Source: Metaruminococcus_A sp900762715
Lineage (GTDB): Bacteria; Bacillota; Clostridia; Oscillospirales; Ruminococcaceae
Direction: 5' to 3'
Length of the DNA stretch: 20,809 bases
Assembly: GCA_048204295.1 (NCBI GenBank)
Contig: DBFBLF010000122.1
Span: forward strand, 1-20,809
The notes under the pieces are model-generated. The model was not told where the DNA came from and searched no databases. It saw only the letters and a program-made list of their open reading frames with translations. Below, in pieces: positions 1-8,114 of the stretch; positions within the stretch are counted from its first letter, which is position 1; each line of letters opens with the position of its first letter. A program made the position numbers and the translations under genes.

Positions 1-43
1 AAAAATATAACTATATGTATTTTTTACATACCCTGGAGGGCTT

Positions 44-730
44 ATGAAAAACTACCGAATTCACTTGTTAAGACATGGAAAAACCCTTGCGAACGCACAG
101 GGACGTTTTGTTGGCCGCACCGATATTCCAGTCAGTGAAGAAGGCATTGCCGAACTGCGCTCTTTAAGCGAGACTTATGAGTATCCGGGCGTGCAAAAGG
201 TTTATTCCAGTCCTCTTCTGCGTTGTGTACAGACGGCTCAGATTCTTTATCCAGCTTTTGAGCCTGTTTTGATCGATGGACTGCGGGAATATGATTTCGG
301 CGATTATGAAAACAAAACGGCCGCTGAATTGGTGGATGACGCTCCTTTTATGGCTTGGCTGAAAAACGGAACCGTGCCGGAAAGTATGGAGAATATGCAT
401 GATTTTGAACAGCGGATCCGCGCGGGTTTTGAAAGCGTTTTAAAGGATATGATGGCAAATAAGCTCACGTCGGCAGCAGTTATTATCCACGGCGGCGTAA
501 TGATGACTCTTTTATCCGCCTTGGGCCTGCCAAAACGTGACCCGAAACTTTGGATAACCGGAAATGGTCACGGTTATACCGTAGCGACCAGCGCGCAGCT
601 CTGGTCACAAGGGAATGTGGTTGAAGTTTTTGACCCGCTTCCATATGATACTATGGACAACAGCACAGTAAAAGAGTATAATTTAATCGATCTTGTAGAA
701 GATGAAACTGAAGAACCTTTTACAGAATGA
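44..730 (+). CDS. Histidine phosphatase family protein (phosphoglycerate mutase-like / possible alpha-ribazole phosphatase)
   Basis: A 228-residue cytosolic protein of the histidine phosphatase superfamily. The phosphate-accepting motif LLRHG is at residues 8-12 (His11 would form the phosphohistidine). Arg60 lies in SSPLLRC, the acid/base Glu82 in LREYDFGDYE, and the second catalytic His149 in VIIHGG. The start is the ATG at 44, preceded by GGAGGG at a normal distance. The next gene, 9 nt downstream, is a corrinoid adenosyltransferase. That makes alpha-ribazole-5'-phosphate phosphatase (CobC type, last steps of cobamide nucleotide-loop assembly) attractive, but sequence alone does not separate CobC from broad-specificity phosphatases of this family. 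The C-terminal 30 residues are acidic and carry no motif I recognise. Family confidence is high; substrate confidence is low. Confidence 0.85.
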   Translation: MKNYRIHLLRHGKTLANAQGRFVGRTDIPVSEEGIAELRSLSETYEYPGVQKVYSSPLLRCVQTAQILYPAFEPVLIDGLREYDFGDYENKTAAELVDDAPFMAWLKNGTVPESMENMHDFEQRIRAGFESVLKDMMANKLTSAAVIIHGGVMMTLLSALGLPKRDPKLWITGNGHGYTVATSAQLWSQGNVVEVFDPLPYDTMDNSTVKEYNLIDLVEDETEEPFTE

Positions 731-739
731 GGCGATTGA

Positions 740-1264
740 TTGGACACTGGAATGATTCATCTTTATATTGGTAACGGGAAGGGAAAAACCACGGCGGCTC
801 TCGGCCTGCTTATTCGCGCTTACGGCGCGGGGCTTTCATGCCTGTTCGTCCAGTTTTTAAAGGGATCGCCTACTTCTGAACTGGCTGTGCTGGAAAAACT
901 TAAAATACCCTATATCCGCACTGACGACGTCAAAAAATTTGTTACTTTTATGGATGCGGAAGAATTAAACGCCTGCCGGAAAAGCCATAAGGATTGTTTT
1001 AAAAAGCTGACCGGCTTAATGGAGCGTTATTCTTTTGACTGTGTTGTGCTCGACGAAATATTGGATGCCGTATCCCTTGGGATGATTCAGCAGGAGGAAC
1101 TTCTTGCGTTTCTAAGAAAGGAAAAGGGAAGAGTCGAAATAATTCTGACTGGGCGCAATCCGGGTGATGAAATCTTGGAGCTTGCCGATTATATAACCGA
1201 AATGAAAAAAATTAGGCACCCCTATGAACGAGGAATAGCAGCCCGTAAGGGTGTGGAATTTTAA
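740..1264 (+). CDS. cobO: Cob(I)yrinic acid a,c-diamide / cob(I)alamin adenosyltransferase (CobO/BtuR family)
   Basis: A 174-residue ATP:corrinoid adenosyltransferase, which transfers the 5'-deoxyadenosyl group of ATP to the cobalt of a reduced corrinoid. The P-loop GNGKGKTT is at residues 11-18, near the N terminus as usual in this family. VVLDEI follows in the middle, and the C-terminal stretch ELADYITEMKKIRHPYERGI is typical of BtuR/CobO. The length matches the family. The start is a TTG at 740 with GAGG 7 nt upstream; the ATG at 752 in the same frame has no ribosome site, so TTG is preferred. It sits 9 nt after the phosphatase gene, and its 3' end nearly touches the membrane-protein gene. 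No other cobamide synthesis gene is visible here, so this may serve salvage. Confidence 0.88.
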   Translation: MDTGMIHLYIGNGKGKTTAALGLLIRAYGAGLSCLFVQFLKGSPTSELAVLEKLKIPYIRTDDVKKFVTFMDAEELNACRKSHKDCFKKLTGLMERYSFDCVVLDEILDAVSLGMIQQEELLAFLRKEKGRVEIILTGRNPGDEILELADYITEMKKIRHPYERGIAARKGVEF

Positions 1265-1286
1265 ACTTCCGGAGAGGATGGAATGG

Positions 1287-2150
1287 ATGTTTCGTAAACA
1301 GATGAAGCAAAAAGCAAAAGAGCTGCTGAGCGGAATTTGGGGCCGTGCAATCGCCCTGTTATTGGCTCTGGCGGCGGTTTCCGTTTTCTTTTCCCTCCTT
1401 GAAATAAAGGTTGTATCTTTGACAGGGCTTTCTACTCTTGAACAGCTTTTCTCACCGCTTCTCCTTTATGGAAGCGTTACAATTTCCATGTGGCCTCTTC
1501 TTTTCGCCATAGGATTGTTTGTGGGCAGCCTTTTTCTTTCTTTCCTGTTCGGGACGCCGCTTCGCCAGGGAAGCGTTTCGTGGTATTACGGCCGCGCATC
1601 TGGGGAAATTTACCCGGTTTCCAAAGCGTTTTCCTGGTATGCTTCCCTGAAAAGGTGGTTGAAAGTACTGGTTGTTTATTTTTTGCTCTTTCTGAAAACT
1701 ACCCTTTGGACGGCTTTGTTTTTGCTCCCGGCAGCGGCCGTGTATTTTGCTTACTGCATTTCAGTTATTTATCAGGCGGCGGCGTGGCAAAGTTTCCTTT
1801 TGTTCGTCCTTTCTGCGGGGCTGGTCCTAGGGGGACTGATTGTGTCGCTGATTGTCTGCTACCGGTATTTTCTGGTGCCGTATATTCTTGCGGATGACCC
1901 GCGGGTCCGCGTCAGAACCCTTTTCAGGAGTTCTGTCAGTATTATGGAGGGGAAAAAGGCTGAGCTCTTTGCGCTGGATTTATCTTTTCTGCCGTATTAT
2001 ATTTTGAATCTCTTAATTGTCCCCATGCTTGGGACAATGCCTTACATCAACATGACAAAGGCTCTCTACGCCAAACGTTATATTTTAAATTATCAGCTTG
2101 ACGTCCTTGCTAAAAAGCGGGAAGCGGCTGAGCAGAATATAGAAATTTAA
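1287..2150 (+). CDS. Multi-pass integral membrane protein, DUF975-like
   Basis: A protein of about 287 residues with a short basic N-terminal stretch (MFRKQMKQKAKELLSG) followed by about five or six hydrophobic segments separated by short loops. The N-terminal pattern 'K-x-KAKELLSG-WGRAIALLLAL' and a mid-protein RYFLVPYILADDP segment resemble DUF975 proteins of Firmicutes, whose function is unknown to me. The frame is open from an ATG at 1251 that overlaps the adenosyltransferase gene. I prefer the ATG at 1287 because GGAGAGG (1271-1277) lies 9 nt before it and the upstream ATGs have no spaced ribosome site. It is co-oriented with the adenosyltransferase and proB, so it is probably in the same transcript, but nothing ties it to cobamide or proline metabolism. 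Confidence 0.7.
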   Translation: MFRKQMKQKAKELLSGIWGRAIALLLALAAVSVFFSLLEIKVVSLTGLSTLEQLFSPLLLYGSVTISMWPLLFAIGLFVGSLFLSFLFGTPLRQGSVSWYYGRASGEIYPVSKAFSWYASLKRWLKVLVVYFLLFLKTTLWTALFLLPAAAVYFAYCISVIYQAAAWQSFLLFVLSAGLVLGGLIVSLIVCYRYFLVPYILADDPRVRVRTLFRSSVSIMEGKKAELFALDLSFLPYYILNLLIVPMLGTMPYINMTKALYAKRYILNYQLDVLAKKREAAEQNIEI

Positions 2151-2160
2151 GGGGATTACC

Positions 2161-2973
2161 ATGACGGACATCACGCAAGCAAAAAGAATTGTCATCAAAG
2201 TCGGCACCTCTACGCTGGCTCATCATACGGGGCTTTTGAACCTTCGCCGTGTAGAACAGCTGGTGCGGGTGGTTTCAGATTTGAAAAACTCAGGACTTGA
2301 AATTATACTGGTCAGCTCGGGCGCCATAGGCGTTGGAATGGGAAAAATAGGCCTCACTTCGCGCCCGACAGACGTTCGTTCCAAACAGGCCTGCGCTGCG
2401 ATTGGCCAGTGTGAACTGATGTACACTTACGATAAATACTTTTCTGAACAAAATCACGTCGTATCCCAGGTGCTGCTGACCGAAGATGTCGTGCGGGACC
2501 AGCACCGCAAAGAAAACGTTATCAATACCTTTAACCGCCTGCTGGAATATGGGGCGATTCCCATTGTCAATGAAAACGATACCGTTTCAATTGATGAAAT
2601 CGACCGCGGCGGCACTTTTGGTGAAAACGATACCCTTTCTGCGATTGTGGCGGGGCTCATTGACGCGGATGCGCTGATTATTTTAACCGATGTGGATGGC
2701 TTGTTCGATATGGACCCGTCCTGCAACGAGAATGCCAGGCTGATTCCGCGGGTGAATAAAATTGATGATTCAATAAGAGCTCTTGCCGGCGGAAGCGCGG
2801 GTAAGCTCGGAACCGGCGGGATGGTGACAAAGCTGGGTGCGGCTGAAATGACTTTGGAGCGCGGAAGTCTGATGGCGCTGATCAATGGAGGAAACCCAAA
2901 CAATTTGTATGATTTGTTTGACGGTAAAGAAATAGGGACGCTGTTTGTCCCTGAAAACGGGGGAAAATCATGA
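2161..2973 (+). CDS. proB: Glutamate 5-kinase
   Basis: A 270-residue amino-acid kinase that phosphorylates the gamma-carboxyl of L-glutamate with ATP, the first step of proline synthesis. Visible motifs are KRIVIKVGTSTL near the N terminus, VSSGAIGVGMGKIGL, the substrate-loop motif NENDTVS, and GTGGMVTKLGAAEM near the C terminus. The protein ends soon after the kinase domain, so the C-terminal PUA domain of the roughly 367-residue E. coli enzyme is absent; short forms are known in Firmicutes. The ATG at 2161 is preceded by AAGGGGATTACC. The stop overlaps the proA start by 4 nt (ATGA), which suggests translational coupling. Feedback inhibition by proline is usual for the family and is not visible from sequence. 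Confidence 0.96.
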   Translation: MTDITQAKRIVIKVGTSTLAHHTGLLNLRRVEQLVRVVSDLKNSGLEIILVSSGAIGVGMGKIGLTSRPTDVRSKQACAAIGQCELMYTYDKYFSEQNHVVSQVLLTEDVVRDQHRKENVINTFNRLLEYGAIPIVNENDTVSIDEIDRGGTFGENDTLSAIVAGLIDADALIILTDVDGLFDMDPSCNENARLIPRVNKIDDSIRALAGGSAGKLGTGGMVTKLGAAEMTLERGSLMALINGGNPNNLYDLFDGKEIGTLFVPENGGKS

Positions 2974-4220
2974 GCTACATAACTGAGTTGGGAGCGCGCG
3001 CTTATTCAGCTAAGACGGCGCTCGCCAATGCGGATACTGCGAAAAAAAACGCGGCATTGAAAAAAATAGCGGAGCTGCTTCCTATGGAAAAGGAGCAAAT
3101 TCTTGAGGCGAACCAAAAAGATGTCGCCGCGGCGCGTGAAATGGGAATTTCTGAGGTGATGATCGACCGGCTCGTCCTGAATGAAAAGCGGATTCAGTCT
3201 ATGGCAGACGCCTGTTTGGAACTAGTGGCAATGCCTGATCCGGTCGGCAGGGTTATAGATGGGAGCGTCCGCCCGAACGGGCTTAATATCCGCAGAGTTG
3301 CCGTGCCGTTCGGAGTGATTGGTATGATTTATGAGTCACGCCCCAATGTTACGGTAGACGCGGCAACTCTTTGCCTTAAGGCCGGAAATGCCGTGATGCT
3401 GCGCGGGGGGAAAGAGGCTTTTCAGTCAAACAGATGCCTTGCAGGGCTAATGCGCAGGGCTTTGAGGGAAACCGGGCTTCCGGAGGATGCTATCACCTTT
3501 GTTGAACAGACAGACCGTGCAACCGCTGCTGAGATGATGAAGCTCAACGGCTGTCTTGACGTTCTGATTCCACGGGGAGGAGCCGGCCTGATCCAATCGG
3601 TTGTCCAGAATGCGACTGTACCGGTGATTGAGACCGGCGTTGGAAACTGCCATATTTTTGTGGATGAAAGCGCTGAAATGGAAATGGCGGTCTCGATTGT
3701 TTACAATGCAAAAACCAGCCGCCCGTCTGTCTGCAATGCGGCGGAAAGCCTCTTGGTTCACAAAGGCGTTGCAGAGCGGTTTTTGCCCCTTGTAAAACAG
3801 GCGTTGGACGGGAAAAATGTAAAGCTTTACGGTTGTGAAAAAACTGCGGCTATCCTTGGGGAATGCGTCAGCCCCGCGAATGAAGAAGATTATTACGCTG
3901 AATTTCTTGACTATAAAATGTCCGTCAAGGTAGTAGAAAGTTTAGACGAGGCAATTGCCCATATCAATAAATATTCTTCCGGCCATTCGGAGGCAATTGT
4001 GACACAGAATTACGCGAACGCAGCACGGTTTACCAAAGAGGTGGATTCTGCGGCCGTTTACGTTAATGCGTCAACCCGCTTTACCGACGGCGGGGAATTC
4101 GGTTATGGTGCGGAGATCGGTATTTCCACCCAAAAGCTGCATGTACGCGGCCCTCTGGGGTTGGAAGCGTTGACCTCCAGTAAGTTTATTATCGAGGGCA
4201 ATGGTCAAATTCGGGAGTAA
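2970..4220 (+). CDS. proA: Gamma-glutamyl phosphate reductase
   Basis: A 416-residue member of the aldehyde dehydrogenase superfamily. It reduces gamma-glutamyl phosphate with NADPH to glutamate-5-semialdehyde, the second step of proline synthesis. The catalytic cysteine is Cys255 in SRPSVCNAAE. Other family signatures are VPFGVIGMIYESRPNVTVDAA (around 112-132), LIPRGGAGLI (199-208), VPVIETGVGNCHIFVD (217-232), and the C-terminal FTDGGEFGYGAEIGISTQKLH block. The length is as expected. The start codon overlaps the proB stop, and a ribosome site lies in the end of proB (GGGGGAAAATC). The enzyme would act on the ProB product directly, since that acyl phosphate is unstable. proC, needed for the final step, is not in the window. 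Confidence 0.97.
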   Translation: MSYITELGARAYSAKTALANADTAKKNAALKKIAELLPMEKEQILEANQKDVAAAREMGISEVMIDRLVLNEKRIQSMADACLELVAMPDPVGRVIDGSVRPNGLNIRRVAVPFGVIGMIYESRPNVTVDAATLCLKAGNAVMLRGGKEAFQSNRCLAGLMRRALRETGLPEDAITFVEQTDRATAAEMMKLNGCLDVLIPRGGAGLIQSVVQNATVPVIETGVGNCHIFVDESAEMEMAVSIVYNAKTSRPSVCNAAESLLVHKGVAERFLPLVKQALDGKNVKLYGCEKTAAILGECVSPANEEDYYAEFLDYKMSVKVVESLDEAIAHINKYSSGHSEAIVTQNYANAARFTKEVDSAAVYVNASTRFTDGGEFGYGAEIGISTQKLHVRGPLGLEALTSSKFIIEGNGQIRE

Positions 4221-4248
4221 AAAGCAAAAAAGCCAAAGGAGACAGGAT

Positions 4249-5061
4249 ATGGCAGAAAATAAGGTTGTGCTGGAAAAAATTGATAACATTACTGAAAATT
4301 TGGTGGAAAATCCGCCCTCCGGCGGTGAGACGCCAAAAAAGAAGAATCACCCTCACGCTATGAACCGCCTTGCGGCTCTGGTTGGTGCGCTGATCCTCCT
4401 GTTTGCCGCTGTTGGGCTTGTAACTACCGTTGTATTAACCGGAAACTGGATTGTTGCCGTTGCGGAAAACCAAACCGAAAAGGACAAGTTTGCGAACTTC
4501 ATTTACCCTCTTGTCATGCAGGATCCGCCTGCTTTTGAAAATGTTTCAAAGCTTAAATCTTCGACAATTTTGGCAGCCGGCGCATGGAACTTTATTATCA
4601 ATGCGGATACGTCAAACTATGAAAAAGACGAGTTCGGTTTTATGACCGTCCCGCAGTCCGATCTTGAGGTTTACGCGACCAAACTGTTTGGGGAAGGGCT
4701 TACTTTTGAACATCAATCAATTGGTGACAGCGAGTTTTCTTTTACTTATAATTCAGAGGACGGAACTTACAATATATCGGACTCAGTTTTGTTTTATACT
4801 TATGTCCCGCGCGTCACTGAAATCCAGCGGATGGATGAACAAATCCATCTTCGGGTAGAGTACCTGATGCCGAGCATGAAGCTGAATGCCTCCAGCAAGG
4901 ATGAGGAAAAGGTAGCGAAGGTTATGGAATACATTCTGGAGGAAACACAGGAGGATGACGGCTATAAAATTGTAGCGGTTGAAACCATCCTCAGCGGAAA
5001 TGCCACCTCTTCCAGCTCTGAATCTTCTCAGTCTGAACCGTTGTCTCCAAAGCGAAATTAA
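4249..5061 (+). CDS. Single-pass membrane-anchored protein of unknown function
   Basis: I do not recognise the family. The predicted protein is 270 residues: a charged cytoplasmic N-terminal part containing KKKNHPHAMNR, then one long hydrophobic segment (about residues 37-60, LAALVGALILLFAAVGLVTTVVL), then an exported domain of roughly 200 residues. It ends in a Ser-rich tail (SGNATSSSSESSQSEPLSPKR). The topology is probably N-in/C-out, given lysines before the membrane segment. The frame is open from an ATG at 4201 inside proA, but AAAGGAGA at 4235-4242 sits 6 nt before the ATG at 4249, so I use that start. It is the last gene of the + strand run and is followed by the terminator at 5123-5158. 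It has no obvious link to proline synthesis. Confidence 0.8.
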   Translation: MAENKVVLEKIDNITENLVENPPSGGETPKKKNHPHAMNRLAALVGALILLFAAVGLVTTVVLTGNWIVAVAENQTEKDKFANFIYPLVMQDPPAFENVSKLKSSTILAAGAWNFIINADTSNYEKDEFGFMTVPQSDLEVYATKLFGEGLTFEHQSIGDSEFSFTYNSEDGTYNISDSVLFYTYVPRVTEIQRMDEQIHLRVEYLMPSMKLNASSKDEEKVAKVMEYILEETQEDDGYKIVAVETILSGNATSSSSESSQSEPLSPKRN

Positions 5062-5122
5062 AATGGAATGGGCCTGGAACGGCAGGTTATGTAATATTTT
5101 TGACTTTAAAAGAAAAAGTAAT

Positions 5123-5158
5123 AAAAAGCGCATGGATGAATGCATCCATGCGCTTTTT
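5123..5158. terminator. Bidirectional intrinsic terminator between converging transcription units
   Basis: The two arms (5123-5138 and 5143-5158) are perfect 16-bp inverted repeats around the 4-nt loop AATG. The GC-rich core GCGCATGGATG is flanked by five A on one side and five T on the other, so the structure has a U-tract on both strands. It lies between the end of the + strand run (5061) and the stop of tatD on the - strand (5164-5166), as expected for a shared terminator. Confidence 0.92.
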
Positions 5159-5163
5159 ATTAC

Positions 5164-5949
5164 CTAATTGTTGATTTTAAATAACCGCAGGGTATTTTCT
5201 CTTGCCCGGTCGATGACTTCCTGAACCGGTAGCCCTTTGAGTTCTGCGATGGCGGCGGCAGTATAGCGGATTAAATCCGACGTACAGGTCTTGCCGCGGC
5301 AGGGGACGGGGGCCATATAAGGCGCGTCGGTTTCCAGCAAGAGGCGGTCTATTGGAACTTCCAGAGCTGCTTTTTTTGTTTTTGCAGCATTTGAAAAAGT
5401 GACAACCCCGGTAAAACCAATGTAGTACCCCATCTTCACCAATTCCTTTGCCGTTTCGGCAGAGCCGGAAAAACAGTGAACAACCCCGTTTGCCGGAAAA
5501 TCCCGGAGAATTTCAAACATGTCGGCCGTTGCTTCACGGATGTGAAGAATTACCGGAAGGTTCAGTTTCTGTGCCAATTTCATTTGGCTGCGGAAAACGG
5601 CTTTTTGAACTTCCTTATTGTCGCTGCTGTAGTGGTAATCCAACCCAATTTCGCCCACCGCAACCATTTTACGGTTAGTGAGAATTGTTTCCAGCTCTTT
5701 TTCAGCATTAGCGTCATATTGTTCCGCATTGCCGGGGTGGATTCCGGCGCTCGCGTAAAACCAATCGTATGTCTGGGCAAGGCTAGCTGCAACCCGTGAG
5801 CTTTTTAAATCGCATCCGATATTGACAACGCCGCAAACCCCATTTTGATGAATATGCTCAATGGTTTTATCACGGTTTTCCGCAAACGCATCGTCGTCAT
5901 AATGAGCGTGGGAATCGAAAATCCCCGCGATTTGATCAAGTCTTTCCAT
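5164..5949 (-). CDS. tatD: TatD family metal-dependent hydrolase (DNase)
   Basis: A 261-residue amidohydrolase-fold protein of the TatD/YcfH/YabD family; characterised members are metal-dependent 3'-5' nucleases. The metal-binding HxH is His14/His16 in FDSHAHYDD. Other family motifs in order are VAVGEIGLDYHY (metal-bridging Glu), ILHIREA, GVVHCFSGS, and LLLETDAPYMAPVPCRGK with the conserved Asp. The length is standard. Its ATG overlaps the metG stop by one base (TAATG), so it is very likely translated from the metG transcript by coupling. The metG-tatD order is common in Firmicutes. The in vivo role is usually assigned to DNA turnover or repair and is not settled for most species. Confidence 0.94.
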   Translation of the reverse strand: MERLDQIAGIFDSHAHYDDDAFAENRDKTIEHIHQNGVCGVVNIGCDLKSSRVAASLAQTYDWFYASAGIHPGNAEQYDANAEKELETILTNRKMVAVGEIGLDYHYSSDNKEVQKAVFRSQMKLAQKLNLPVILHIREATADMFEILRDFPANGVVHCFSGSAETAKELVKMGYYIGFTGVVTFSNAAKTKKAALEVPIDRLLLETDAPYMAPVPCRGKTCTSDLIRYTAAAIAELKGLPVQEVIDRARENTLRLFKINN

Positions 5950-7892
5950 TACCGCACCTTGCTTCCCTGGGGAATAGAATCATCGGCAAAAATTACTCTG
6001 ACGTCTTCGCCTGCGTCGGCTGCCAAAATCATTCCGTTGCTCTCAACACCACGCAGCTTTGCAGGTTTAAGATTGGCAACCAAAATGATTTTTCGCCCGA
6101 TCAAATCTTCCGGCGCATACCACTTTGCAATGCCGGATACCACCTGTCGGCTTCCCTCGCCGTCGTCCAGGATCAGCTTCAGGAGTTTATCGGACTTCTC
6201 CACCTTTTCGCATTCTTTGATCAACGCAACTTTAAGGCTTACCTTAGCAAAGTCTTCAATCCCGATTTGTGCCACTCCCTCTGGAACTTCTTTTTTGGAA
6301 GAAGCTTTCTGCGTTTCTTTGGACTTTTCTTCGATTTCCTTTTCGATTTCCGCCATCATCTTGGCTTCGTCAATTCGGTTGAAAAGCGGGGTGGGAGTAC
6401 CGACTTTGGAACCGGCCTTGATCGCCCCAAAAGCCTTAAGAGAACCGAAGTCACGAATGCCGCAGTTGATCTGCTCCAGAATGGCGTCACAGGTTGCGGG
6501 CATAAAGGGGGAGATCATTACCGCGATAAAGCGGATGGATTCCAGAAGGTTGTATAAAACGGTGCCGAGCCTTGCTTTTTTATCTTCGTCCTTCGCAAGA
6601 GCCCAAGGTGTTGTTTCGTCGATATATTTGTTGGAGCGCCGGGCCAGAGCCATGATGGCGTCCAGCGCGTCGGACGTGCGGAACTCATCCATACAGGCGC
6701 AGAACTTTGGAACCGTGTCAAGCGCGGTCTGCCTGAGTTCTTCGTCAACTGCTTCCCCTGCGGCCGGAGGCAGGATTTCGCCGTCAAAATATTTCCGGCT
6801 CATCGCTACTGTACGGTTGACAAGGTTGCCAAGTGTGTTTGCAAGGTCTGAGTTGTATTTGGCAATTAAGGACTGGTAGGTAATACTGCCGTCCTGAGCG
6901 TACGGCATTTCGCTAAGCGCGTAATAACGCACACCGTCAACGCCAAAATATTTTGACAAATCCTTTGAGTACATCACATTGCCTTTGGATTTACTCATTT
7001 TGTCCTCACCGGAAAGAAGCCACGGGTGACCGAACACCTTTTTCGGCAGGGGAACGCCCAAAGCTTTGAGCATGATCGGCCAGTAAATGGTGTGGAACCG
7101 CAGAATATCTTTTCCAATGATATGGACGTCGGCCGGCCAGTATTTCTCAAATTGTTCGCTGCTGCCGTCCGGGTCATAGCCGATTGCGGTGATGTAGTTG
7201 AGAAGCGCGTCAATCCAGACGTAAATCACGTGTTTTGGGTCAAACGGCACCTGAACGCCCCAGGTAAAAGAGGTTCTGGAAACGCACAAGTCCTGTAGTC
7301 CCGGTTTCAGAAAGTTGTTGACCATTTCGCGTCTGCGTGAAACCGGCTGGATAAATTCCGGATTTTTTTCAATGTAGTCGAGCAACCAGTCCTGGTATTT
7401 GCTCATCCGGAAAAAATAGGCCTCTTCCTTAGTTTTTTGAACCGGGCGCCCACAGTCGGGGCAGCAGCCGTCCTTTAACTGTGTTTCAGTCCAGAACGAT
7501 TCGCACGGCGTACAGTACCAGCCTTCATACTCGCTTTTATAAATGTCGCCCTGCTCGTAAAGCTTGGCAAATACTTTCTGCACGACCTTCTCATGTTCTT
7601 CGTCAGTGGTGCGGATAAATTTATCGTTGCTGATGTTGAGCATCTTATAGTTATCAATAATGCTGCTTGAAATTCGGTTCGCATATTCCTTGGGTTGAAT
7701 CTGGTTTTCTGCCGCCAGATTCTCTATTTTCTGCCCATGTTCGTCGGTACCGGTCAGCATAAATACGTCTTTTCCCAGCAGTCTGTTATAGCGGGCAATG
7801 GAATCGGTAAAAATAATTTCATAGTCGTTTCCCACATGGGGGAAGCGCGAAGCATAGGCAATAGCGGTTGTCAGGTAAAATTTGTTGCTCAT
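5949..7892 (-). CDS. metG: Methionyl-tRNA synthetase with C-terminal tRNA-binding domain
   Basis: A 647-residue class I aminoacyl-tRNA synthetase that charges tRNA-Met. The HIGH-type signature near the N terminus reads PHVGN (residues 18-22), followed by LTGTDEHGQKI. A zinc knuckle of two CxxC pairs lies at Cys127/130 and Cys144/147. KMSKS is at about 298-302 in GEDKMSKSKGN. The anticodon-binding helical domain follows, then a Lys/Glu-rich linker, and the last 100 residues form the EMAP-II/Arc1p-like tRNA-binding domain (IGIEDFAKVSLKV, ending in ESNGMILAA). The frame is open 17 codons further upstream, but the start used here has AAAAGGAGA 8 nt before it, and the upstream start would fall almost on the predicted transcription start. 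The promoter is at 7954-7981. Confidence 0.96.
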   Translation of the reverse strand: MSNKFYLTTAIAYASRFPHVGNDYEIIFTDSIARYNRLLGKDVFMLTGTDEHGQKIENLAAENQIQPKEYANRISSSIIDNYKMLNISNDKFIRTTDEEHEKVVQKVFAKLYEQGDIYKSEYEGWYCTPCESFWTETQLKDGCCPDCGRPVQKTKEEAYFFRMSKYQDWLLDYIEKNPEFIQPVSRRREMVNNFLKPGLQDLCVSRTSFTWGVQVPFDPKHVIYVWIDALLNYITAIGYDPDGSSEQFEKYWPADVHIIGKDILRFHTIYWPIMLKALGVPLPKKVFGHPWLLSGEDKMSKSKGNVMYSKDLSKYFGVDGVRYYALSEMPYAQDGSITYQSLIAKYNSDLANTLGNLVNRTVAMSRKYFDGEILPPAAGEAVDEELRQTALDTVPKFCACMDEFRTSDALDAIMALARRSNKYIDETTPWALAKDEDKKARLGTVLYNLLESIRFIAVMISPFMPATCDAILEQINCGIRDFGSLKAFGAIKAGSKVGTPTPLFNRIDEAKMMAEIEKEIEEKSKETQKASSKKEVPEGVAQIGIEDFAKVSLKVALIKECEKVEKSDKLLKLILDDGEGSRQVVSGIAKWYAPEDLIGRKIILVANLKPAKLRGVESNGMILAADAGEDVRVIFADDSIPQGSKVR

Positions 7893-7953
7893 GGTGCAGT
7901 TCTCCTTTTGTTTCCCGCGAATGGGCGGGAAGTAATAAAACAAATATAAAATT

Positions 7954-7981
7954 ATTATACCAAATTTTAGGCGGATTGCAA
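7954..7981 (-). promoter_or_regulatory. Sigma-A promoter of metG-tatD, extended -10
   Basis: Read on the - strand, the -35 box TTGCAA (7981-7976, 4/6 to TTGACA) is followed after 16 nt by TATAAT (7959-7954, 6/6). TGG directly in front makes a TGnTATAAT extended -10. The predicted start near 7947 gives a 5' leader of about 55 nt before the metG ATG. I see no T-box signature in that short leader. Confidence 0.75.
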
Positions 7982-8046
7982 AGAAAAAGCACAGATTATT
8001 GAGATACTGGTCTTTAAAATCCGCTTGACATTGTAAAAATATAAAA

Positions 8047-8090
8047 AATACAGCGGAAGCAGTCGATAAACAGACTGTTTCCGCTGTATT
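8047..8090 (-). terminator. Intrinsic terminator at the end of the purine operon
   Basis: The 18-nt arms at 8047-8064 and 8073-8090 pair fully except for one position that is a G/T opposition (8059/8078). The loop is GATAAACA. Read on the - strand the hairpin begins 24 nt after the purD stop and is followed by a U-rich run (complement of 8030-8046), so it terminates the leftward purine transcript before the metG promoter. Confidence 0.88.
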
Positions 8091-8114
8091 TAAATAAAAG
8101 AGAAATTATAATGG

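Noticed and set aside
1..43. Short inverted repeat TATGTA/TACATA upstream of the first gene
   Set aside because: It is six AT-rich base pairs with a T loop, too weak to call a terminator or operator, and the sequence is cut off at the window edge.
5845..6879. Long open frame (344 codons) on the + strand opposite metG
   Set aside because: It is antisense to metG, which has all expected motifs. The product is Ser/Leu/Arg-rich without domain features, typical of a shadow frame.
7893..7943. 17-codon N-terminal extension of metG from the start at 7943
   Set aside because: It would begin at almost the predicted transcription start, has no ribosome site, and the extension is unlike MetRS N termini. 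The ATG at 7892 has a strong site.
8025..8053. Perfect TTGACA on the + strand near 8025-8030
   Set aside because: No -10 box occurs at 16-18 nt, and transcription would run antisense into purD through the terminator hairpin. Treated as chance in AT-rich DNA.
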